From Chryseomonas sp014190935 (GTDB taxonomy: Bacteria; Pseudomonadota; Gammaproteobacteria; Pseudomonadales; Pseudomonadaceae), in the NCBI RefSeq assembly GCF_014190935.1, contig NZ_JACHVV010000002.1, positions 496,001-560,000 on the forward strand: a stretch of 64,000 nucleotides of DNA, written 5' to 3'. The notes beneath the pieces are model-generated. The model searched no databases. It saw nothing but the letters and a program-made list of their open reading frames with translations, and was not told the DNA's origin. How positions within the stretch are numbered: position 1 is the stretch's first letter; the number at the start of each line of letters is the position of its first letter. Made by a program: the position numbers and the translations under genes. Of this stretch, positions 53,061 to 58,654 are shown piece after piece.

Positions 53061-53229
53061 GTCGAGACGCCGTCGGGTCGAAGCCACACGCGCTGAGGTT
53101 GACGCGGTCCTTGAGAAGTCTGCCAGGTACCGTAAGCGTCAGGCCAATCCTCTGTGGATCGCGGTGCCCGTACTCACCGGCGCGGCCTTTACTGCTGGCG
53201 TAGCCTATCTCGCCCACCTGCTCGTGTAA
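53038..53229 (+). CDS. Very small membrane protein
   Basis: The product has 63 residues: a basic, helical N-terminal half (NESRRRRVEATRAEVDAVLE) and one C-terminal transmembrane helix (WIAVPVLTGAAFTAGVAYLA). A good AAAGGAG site precedes the ATG, inside the upstream gene. No family is recognised. A strong terminator follows the stop. It could be a tail-anchored partner of the 111-residue protein. Confidence 0.7.
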   Translation: MNAQAINESRRRRVEATRAEVDAVLEKSARYRKRQANPLWIAVPVLTGAAFTAGVAYLAHLLV

Positions 53230-53247
53230 CTCTGTCGCCGGTGAAGG

Positions 53248-53270
53248 AGCCCTCTCGCGAGGGCTTTTTT
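53248..53270 (+). terminator. Rho-independent terminator of the small-gene pair
   Basis: The stem AGCCCTC/GAGGGCT has a TCGC loop and is followed by six T residues (53265-53270). It begins 18 bases after the stop codon of the 63-residue protein. Confidence 0.95.
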
Positions 53271-53390
53271 GTGCCCGCTATTCCTTCAAGCGCACAGACG
53301 CCAGGTCCCGTGGAGGAGCCGGCACTGCTCCTTCCCAGGCACCTGCCTGAGAGCCTAAAGGTGCGGGAATCAAGCACCCTAGTCGCTCGC

Positions 53391-53738
53391 TCAACCGCGT
53401 CCCAGTCGCTGAATCAGACTTTCAAGCAACTCCATGACCAGTTGGCGATCCTCGGCACTGAGGGTAGCCAGGCGCGTTTCGAGATGCCGGGCCTGATCCT
53501 GAGGACGGGCACTTGCCTCGGTCAGCAGGTCCGCTGCTTCACAGCCGAATACCTCCGCCAGGGACAATAAGCGCTCGATGTTAGGCATGACCAAACCGCG
53601 CTCGATGCGCGATACCGCCTCGTTGCCTATCCCCAATCGTTCGGCGATCTGCTCTTGGGTGAACCCGCAGCGAATGCGCTGCCGAGCAATAGCTCGCCCC
53701 ACCAGACCTGCCAATGCCGCCGTATCGTACTCAGCCAT
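53391..53738 (-). CDS. XRE-family transcriptional regulator
   Basis: The product has 115 residues. An XRE/Cro-type helix-turn-helix fills residues 13-70 (RIRCGFTQEQIAERLGIGNEAVSRIERGLVMPNIERLL). The remainder is helical (HLETRLATLSAEDRQLVMELLESL) and probably dimerises. It looks like a small element-borne repressor. GGGAGG precedes the ATG. A perfect inverted repeat (53798-53814) and a matching half-site (53751-53757) upstream are likely its operators. Confidence 0.9.
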   Translation of the reverse strand: MAEYDTAALAGLVGRAIARQRIRCGFTQEQIAERLGIGNEAVSRIERGLVMPNIERLLSLAEVFGCEAADLLTEASARPQDQARHLETRLATLSAEDRQLVMELLESLIQRLGRG

Positions 53739-53797
53739 GACGCCCTCCCTTCAACCTCAATGGTCGAGCGACACCCTGTTGACATGAAGAACATTTC

Positions 53798-53814
53798 AGG
53801 TTGAATATCAACCT
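53798..53814. promoter_or_regulatory. Operator-like inverted repeat upstream of the XRE gene
   Basis: AGGTTGA-ATA-TCAACCT has seven-base arms. A further TCAACCT half-site occurs at 53751-53757, six bases upstream of the ATG-side ribosome site. A TTGACA hexamer (about 53779-53784) between them is a plausible promoter element. Binding by the XRE protein would give autorepression. Confidence 0.7.
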
Positions 53815-53839
53815 ATAGGGTTGTCTTGCTAAAGCTCGC

Positions 53840-53861
53840 CTAGCTGCTCATGGGCAGCTAG
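53840..53861. repeat. Inverted repeat CTAGCTGC-N6-GCAGCTAG
   Basis: Eight-base perfect arms and a six-base loop lie in the 320 bp between the XRE gene and the next rightward small gene. No T-run follows. A 12-base palindrome TCGATTAATCGA lies further right at 54008-54019. The rest of this intergenic stretch shows no gene. Confidence 0.7.
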
Positions 53862-54058
53862 TGAGAGGGCTTGAATCCTCTTGGTCACCAGAGACATGGC
53901 TGGCTCGGCACCTTGGGCAATAGCACTTGTAAGGCTGCTGCTAACGCTGAGATACCTCCAAGCCAGCGAGTGCAGGCTGAAGTGCTGAGCGACCTGCCCG
54001 GACAGGATCGATTAATCGACCCCCAGACGGACGTTAGGAAAATCGAGGTATACGCATC

Positions 54059-54334
54059 ATGACGCACACCAAGAACACGCGGATTTATCCGCTCCCGCAG
54101 AAAGGTATCGACGCCAGCTACTTCGCAAGCGACTTGTCGGACCTTTCAGATGACATCGAGCTGCGCTTTTCCATACTGAAGGACCTACTCGATCAGCTTG
54201 ACGCGTGCACCCTGGAAACAGACTCGCTTCGCGCCACGATTATCAAGATGACCGCGCAAGATCTGTTGGATGAGATGGTCATCATCCATCGCCGCAGCAA
54301 AAGCATTACGAACGCCTCCGCACTGGGCCTATGA
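54059..54334 (+). CDS. Small helical protein, paralogue of the 56168 gene
   Basis: The product has 91 residues. There are no signal or membrane segments. The C-terminal half (ILKDLLDQLDA ... AQDLLDEMVIIHRRS) aligns clearly with the protein encoded at 56168-56455 (MLGDLLVQLAE ... AQELLDEMVTLYRRA), and both start with a short basic IYPLP/VIPFP segment. They flank the replication-like gene. Function is unknown; a small element-maintenance or DNA-binding accessory role is possible. Confidence 0.75.
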   Translation: MTHTKNTRIYPLPQKGIDASYFASDLSDLSDDIELRFSILKDLLDQLDACTLETDSLRATIIKMTAQDLLDEMVIIHRRSKSITNASALGL

Positions 54335-54371
54335 GCAGTCCAAGCCCGCAGAGTGGCTCGATAAATCTTGA

Positions 54372-55493
54372 TTAACCGCCACTGGCTTCTTCGCCGCGCT
54401 GCTCGGACCGAGCTTTGATGTCGTCTAGCACACGCGACACCCTGACAGGCATGTTGAGCATCTTGCGAAGCGTCGCAATGTGGTTTTCAGCGACTTCGGG
54501 CGTTGAGCGCTTTGCGGGGACTACTCGATGTGCCGAGCGTGGACGATGGCCCATGCCGAGGTCTCTGTTCGCCACGGTCTGCACTGCCGGCCTGTCCCGC
54601 AATGCATAAGGCCGGAAACCTCCCGACTGCGCTCGTCTGATCAAGCCAAAAGCATAGGCCACCACGTTGCGTACCCCGCCGCTACGGTGTCTGGCGTCGA
54701 GCTCTGCCAACACCTGCTGACGCTGCTCCAAGGACAATTCATCAAGTGCCGTCAGCAGCTCCTGCAACTGCTCCTCATCAATTCCCGCGAGACAGGATGG
54801 AAGCGGAGCATTGCCCTTCGTGTTTTCCAGCTCTGAAGGATACGTACGTACTTTATACGTCTTACTACTGTACGTACTGTATTGGCCAATTGGTTCGTCG
54901 TGGACTTTGTTGGTCTGTGGCAGACCGGTTTGGCCTAAGCCGGACTCCACAGGTACCGCCCCGGAGATAGAGCTCCCAAACTCGCTTGGGATAGAAGCTC
55001 CAATAGGCACTGCCTCTTCACTGCGCTCACCCTGCGTGAACGCCTGACTTAGATGCTGCGCGATCCGCTGGATCGGATGCCCAGCCTCGTGCAGGCACGC
55101 TTGTAATAGACGGGCAAGCGTCTGGTCGGCAGTGCATGCCTGATCAAACGCTAAGGCACGCTCATGCACCCTGTAGCGCTCGCTCATCACCTTGCCCGTC
55201 ATGGGGTCACGCTGCACACCGATCAGCGTGATCCAACCCGTCAGGCGCAGCACTTTCAGAACACGTCGCGCCGTCTCATAGCCCGCTCGCTGCCCTAACG
55301 GCGTGGTGGTGAGATAGCGTCGTAGCTGGCTCAGGCTCGTAAGCGAACTGACACCATCCGGGCCGCTCAGCACGCGCAAGACCTGCCAGCCGTTGCGCTC
55401 CAAGGGCGTCAGGCGCGGATCCACCAGCAGTGCGGTTGGCGTCGTGACCCAGTCAGTCGATGCGTAGCGCTCGTGTGCGGAATAGCTTGCCAT
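54372..55493 (-). CDS. Integrative-element replication protein, STY4528 family
   Basis: The product has 373 residues. The N-terminal 150 residues form winged-helix-like domains (LLVDPRLTPLERNGWQVLRVL, GYETARRVLKVLRLTGWITLIGVQRDP). A polar, low-complexity middle follows, then a C-terminal part with LTALDELSLEQRQQVLAELDARHRSGG and NVVAYAFGLIRRAQSGGF. This organisation matches the STY4528 family found in SPI-7/PFGI-1-like integrative conjugative elements, thought to act in replication. GGGAGAGG precedes the ATG at 55493; an extension to 55547 has no support. Iteron-like repeats lie upstream. Confidence 0.82.
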   Translation of the reverse strand: MASYSAHERYASTDWVTTPTALLVDPRLTPLERNGWQVLRVLSGPDGVSSLTSLSQLRRYLTTTPLGQRAGYETARRVLKVLRLTGWITLIGVQRDPMTGKVMSERYRVHERALAFDQACTADQTLARLLQACLHEAGHPIQRIAQHLSQAFTQGERSEEAVPIGASIPSEFGSSISGAVPVESGLGQTGLPQTNKVHDEPIGQYSTYSSKTYKVRTYPSELENTKGNAPLPSCLAGIDEEQLQELLTALDELSLEQRQQVLAELDARHRSGGVRNVVAYAFGLIRRAQSGGFRPYALRDRPAVQTVANRDLGMGHRPRSAHRVVPAKRSTPEVAENHIATLRKMLNMPVRVSRVLDDIKARSEQRGEEASGG

Positions 55494-55542
55494 TTCCTCT
55501 CCCCTACCAAGGCCTTTCGGCTGCCAGGCGAGTCTCTTTGGC

Positions 55543-55740
55543 ACCAACTGGTCTGTCCCGGATAAATCCGGTTTGGCCCGTTACCGAATTTCTGTTGCAT
55601 ACCAAATGGTCTGCTGTAGACCAACATAGATGAGTCAGAGGTGGGGAGAGCCCCCTAGCTTCACGGCGGAGAAAGTCTAGGACTGTCTGGCAAGGCAAAG
55701 ATTGGAACCAGTCTGGATGGCCTGACCACCAAACGGTCTT
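55543..55740. repeat. Iteron-like direct repeats upstream of the replication gene
   Basis: Three direct copies of a 13-base motif: ACCAACTGGTCTG (55543-55555), ACCAAATGGTCTG (55601-55613) and ACCAAACGGTCTT (55728-55740). Each has a palindromic ACCAnnTGGT-like core. A diverged copy GGAACCAGTCTGG is at 55705, and an inverted half-copy TAGACCAAC at about 55617. This spacing and position suit a Rep-binding or autoregulatory site. Confidence 0.65.
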
Positions 55741-55756
55741 CACCCTGCCGCATGTC

Positions 55757-55869
55757 GCTCGTAATTAACGAGCCGCGATCATTGCTTGGTAGAGCCAAGG
55801 ACGCTTGTGACCGGTTGCGGTCACGATTTGAGCGAGGTAGATTTGCCTGGTCATGGTCAATCCCATGAC
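55757..55869. repeat. Run of three inverted repeats
   Basis: GCTCGT-N5-ACGAGC (55757-55773), GTGACC-N6-GGTCAC (55807-55824) and GTCATGG-N6-CCATGAC (55850-55869) follow each other within 113 bases of gene-free DNA. They may be protein-binding sites of an origin, a partition centromere or transcript hairpins. Confidence 0.7.
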
Positions 55870-55992
55870 TAGGTGTAGCAACCTAAAGCGTTCGAGGCGC
55901 GGTAGCGCCATAGTCAGGGAGTCGTACGTGCGCGTATTGGCTTCATGATTCTATGGCGGGCCGTGTAGGGCAGGCTTTTGCCTGGCCGGTTC

Positions 55993-56078
55993 CCTCGGAC
56001 GCCGGTTTGCTACCCCTGCACGGTCCGCCTCCCTTACCGTGTAGCAACGGCGGGTGGCGGCTCCTTAATCGTCCGAGG
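55993..56078 (+). ncRNA. Candidate structured RNA element
   Basis: Nested complementary segments can fold into one structure. An outer 9-bp stem pairs 55993-56001 (CCTCGGACG) with 56070-56078. A middle 7-bp stem pairs TTGCTAC (56007-56013) with GTAGCAA (56041-56047). An inner stem pairs ACGGT (56020-56024) with ACCGT (56036-56040). A small CAGGC-TTTT-GCCTG hairpin precedes it. It lies 90 bases upstream of the 56168 gene and is gene-free. It may be a leader RNA or a small RNA; which strand is used is assumed. Confidence 0.5.
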
Positions 56079-56167
56079 AGCAGTTAAAATGCCTATATCT
56101 CCTTTTAAGCCCGAGCTCCGCCTCGGCGCTACTTGCATGCCATATACCTCTACAACGGAGGTGTGCC

Positions 56168-56455
56168 ATGGCTGAGAAGAAGCCCTGTGTCATCCCTTTC
56201 CCTAGCAAGCCAATCGCGCTTAACCAAATGGACCTTTCCACTCGGTCTATCGAAGCCGATGCGGATCTTCGTGCCTCGATGCTAGGTGACCTGCTAGTTC
56301 AGCTGGCAGAGCGCGATTCCGGTCATTCTGACGAGCTGCGGCTAAAGGTTGCCTGCAACATCGCTCAGGAATTGCTAGACGAGATGGTCACGCTATATCG
56401 CCGAGCGATCTCTAGTTCCCGGTGCGCCAACGCTCAAGCGACTATCGTCGATTAG
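56168..56455 (+). CDS. Small helical protein, paralogue of the 54059 gene
   Basis: The product has 95 residues. It has a short basic start (EKKPCVIPFPSKPI) and then two predicted helices (ADLRASMLGDLLVQLAE and KVACNIAQELLDEMVTLYRRA). It is related over its length to the 91-residue protein at 54059. CGGAGG lies before the ATG. Its long upstream region holds inverted repeats and the structured element, suggesting separate regulation. Function unknown. Confidence 0.78.
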   Translation: MAEKKPCVIPFPSKPIALNQMDLSTRSIEADADLRASMLGDLLVQLAERDSGHSDELRLKVACNIAQELLDEMVTLYRRAISSSRCANAQATIVD

Positions 56456-56589
56456 AAGTTTTGACTGGGATGGTCTTTGACTGTCCCAGCCTAAAAAATC
56501 TTCACCCCTACACCTATAAAATTTTAGCGCCTAGCGTCTCATCTCAACGCTAGTGGTCGTTAAATGGTTAGACATATACACGCCACTAC

Positions 56590-56647
56590 CACGCTATATA
56601 GGGCACTGCCCTCCGAAGGCAATACTCGTCGAGTTGAGAAGGGTGCC
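56590..56647 (+). pseudogene. Degenerate tRNA-Arg relic
   Basis: The bases 56606-56622 reproduce a tRNA-Arg anticodon arm (CTGCC, loop CTCCGAA, GGCAA), with 14 bases identical to the tRNA at 56682. The sequence then degrades through a T-arm-like GTCGAGTTGAG to GGTGCCA. The acceptor and D-arm are not recoverable. It probably is an old attachment-site copy or decayed tRNA gene. Confidence 0.65.
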
Positions 56648-56681
56648 AGCTAATGTTCAAATAGACCGCCGCAACACATAC

Positions 56682-56758
56682 GCACCAGTAGCTTAGCTGG
56701 ATAGAGTACCGCCCTCCGAAGGCAGGGGTCGTGGGTTCGAATCCCGCCGAGTGCGCCA
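56682..56758 (+). tRNA. tRNA-Arg (anticodon CCG)
   Basis: Seventy-seven bases including an encoded CCA. The D-arm region GCTTAGCTGGATAG, anticodon loop CTCCGAA and T-loop GGGTTCGAATCCC are intact. The structure is imperfect: acceptor positions 5-68 and 6-67 mispair (C-A, A-G), and the anticodon stem has a C-A pair. The 3' half looks normal and the 5' half altered, as if part of the tRNA was supplied or reshaped by the element integrated on its right. An integrase gene starts 114 bases downstream. Confidence 0.82.
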
Positions 56759-56828
56759 TGTCCTTTCCCTTGTGACACAAGGGTTTAGCGCTTCTGACAG
56801 AAACCTGTCCTAGTCCTGAAAGTCGTTT

Positions 56829-56859
56829 TTGCCACAAATTTGCCACACGCAAGTGTGGC
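56829..56859. promoter_or_regulatory. Integrase arm-type repeats and hairpin
   Basis: TTGCCACA occurs twice in direct orientation (about 56829-56836 and 56840-56847). The second copy also forms a hairpin GCCACAC-GCAA-GTGTGGC (56842-56859) just before the integrase ribosome site. This is typical of recombinase binding sites or autoregulation next to tRNA attachment sites. Confidence 0.6.
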
Positions 56860-56872
56860 GGGAATGGTCGAA

Positions 56873-57946
56873 ATGGCAACAATCAGGAATCGCGGCGAGT
56901 ATCAGTGGGAAGCGCAAATTCGCCGTAAGGGCTATCCAGCCCAGCGCAAAACCTTTGAAACCAAAGCCGATGCCCAAGCCTGGGCACGCATGATCGAAAG
57001 CGAAATCGACCGGGGCATCTTTGTCTCTCGCGTTGAGGCTGAACGCACCGCCGTTCATCAACTCATTGATCGCTACATCTCCGAGATCGCTCCGAAACAC
57101 AAAGGCGCGTACTCGGAAATCAAACGACTCGAAGCGCTCAAGCGCCATCCGTTGGCAACGCGCATCGTCGCCACCCTCACCTCCTCGGATTTTGCCCGCT
57201 ACCGTGACGAGCGCTTGAAGATTCGCAAGGGCAACACGGTGAAGCGTGAGCTGGCTTTGTTCCAATGCGTAATCGAGGTCGCCCGCCGCGAATGGGGTAT
57301 TCATCTCGCAGAAAACCCCGTGCGGATGGTTAGCCGCCCCCGCTACAACGACGAACGCTCGCGGCGGCTCGATCCGGTTGAAGAGCAATACATCCTCAGC
57401 GCGTTGGAGCTGTGCGAACGCCGTTCGGACGGCACCTATGCTGATGCCTCCCACAATCCTTGGATACGGCCCATTGTCCAGATAGCGATCGAGACAGCCA
57501 TGCGCCGTGGCGAAATTTTCGAGCTGCGCTGGAAGCATGTGAACCTGGACCGCCGGACCGCGCATTTGCCAGCGACCAAGAATGGATTGCCGAGGACAAT
57601 TCCGCTCTCACCGAACGCCATCCAACTTTTAAAAAGACTACAACGCTCGCTGTGCGGTCGAGTCTTCCCCACCACCACAGACGCTCTCAAAAAGGCTTTC
57701 GTAAGAGGTCTGGAGCGTGCGCGGGCAAAATACTTGGCAGACTGTGATCAAGCTGGTGTGGTGCCCCAAGGGGATTTCCTGCTGGACCTACGTTTTCACG
57801 ACCTGCGGCATGAAGCTACTTGTCGGCTTGCCACCAAACTGCCGAACCTCATCGAGTTGGCTAGCGTGACTGGGCACCGTGAGGTCAACATGCTCAAGCG
57901 GTACTACAACATCACGGCTGAAGAGTTGGCGGCGAAGCTGGCGTAA
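56873..57946 (+). CDS. Tyrosine-type site-specific integrase
   Basis: The product has 357 residues. The N-terminal arm-binding domain (MATIRNRGEYQWEAQIRRKGYPAQ) precedes a core-binding SAM-like domain. The catalytic domain has the first Arg in AMRRGEIFELRW, the Lys in ATKNGLPR, the box HDLRHEATCRL, the His in TGHREVNML and the nucleophile Tyr in KRYYNIT. It inserts and excises DNA at the adjacent tRNA-Arg 3' end. The start at 56873 is chosen for the GGGA spacing; an ATG nine bases earlier is possible. The tRNA-int order shows an element extending rightwards. Confidence 0.94.
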   Translation: MATIRNRGEYQWEAQIRRKGYPAQRKTFETKADAQAWARMIESEIDRGIFVSRVEAERTAVHQLIDRYISEIAPKHKGAYSEIKRLEALKRHPLATRIVATLTSSDFARYRDERLKIRKGNTVKRELALFQCVIEVARREWGIHLAENPVRMVSRPRYNDERSRRLDPVEEQYILSALELCERRSDGTYADASHNPWIRPIVQIAIETAMRRGEIFELRWKHVNLDRRTAHLPATKNGLPRTIPLSPNAIQLLKRLQRSLCGRVFPTTTDALKKAFVRGLERARAKYLADCDQAGVVPQGDFLLDLRFHDLRHEATCRLATKLPNLIELASVTGHREVNMLKRYYNITAEELAAKLA

Positions 57947-58208
57947 TAGGTGAGTTCCAAAATGCGGACGCCGTCGCGTATGCGTCTGCAGAACACACCT
58001 TCCCAACCCACACGCCGAAGGCCATGGTGTCCCCCTAATTTAAGTGGACGCCATTTCTGGCCCCTCGAGAGATGTGCAATTTGCCAATGTTTACGATGTT
58101 TAACCGGTGCCTAATGGCGCCTTAGCAGAGGCTTGAGCCGTGTACTGGGAAACTAGCATGCATAGTTTTTGGGGGATTGGACGCGGGTAACCGCGTCTGA
58201 CTACCCAA
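57947..58208. other. Gene-free DNA with possible IS scar
   Basis: There is no coding signal between the integrase and the IS66 relic. The segment near 58029-58055 (TGTCCCCCTAATTTAAGTGG, then ACGCC) reads like the terminus of an insertion sequence, but no partner end was found. Confidence 0.4.
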
Positions 58209-58412
58209 CAACCAGATCAGGGCGTAGGCGCTCGGTCGAACTGGCTCTTAGCTGGATCGCTGCGCAGCGGCAGACGAACTGCGGCGATCATGAGCCTAAT
58301 CCAGTCGGCGCGCATGAACAGGCATGATCCGTACGCGTAACTCAAGGGATTGCTGATGCGGTTGCGGACTTAGAAGGTCAATGGGATTGGGCAACCGCTG
58401 CCGCATCGGTAG
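58209..58412 (+). mobile_element. IS66-family transposase (TnpC) C-terminal relic
   Basis: One frame reads GVGARSNWLLAGSLRSGRRT, then AAIMSLIQSARMNRHDPYA, a stop, LKGLLMRLRT, a stop, and KVNGIGQPLPHR. This is the recognisable end of IS66 TnpC (the xNWLFxGSLRxG, SLIQSARxNGHDPYAYLKDVL and LLPHR motifs) with two internal stop codons. The rest of the transposase is absent. It shows past insertion and decay between the integrase and the cargo operon. Confidence 0.85.
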
Positions 58413-58654
58413 ATGCCGGGCTAGCCTGCACAAAGCCTATTTCCCTCACGCTTACTTTTGGGCGACGGAATGTGGCTGTGATGCTCAAGTATCTATATAG
58501 GGGGCCGATAGAGACTAGCGTCTACGCCCTGATGCCGCTACGCCGCAGTGCCACGCTAAGCACATTCATTTGCATTGCTTAGGCGACCACTGGCCAGCGC
58601 TTGTGCCGAAGCTCGAATGCTGCGGCGCCTTGATGATTGAACGAGGAAACCACA
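58413..58654. other. Upstream region of the GTPase operon
   Basis: Gene-free, 242 bases. It should contain the promoter of the three-gene operon. I see no clear operator or terminator. Confidence 0.4.

Noticed and set aside
56586..56882. 98-codon minus-strand open frame containing AGFEPTTPAFGGRYSIQLSY
   Set aside because: This peptide is the antisense translation of tRNA-Arg, a well-known false protein.
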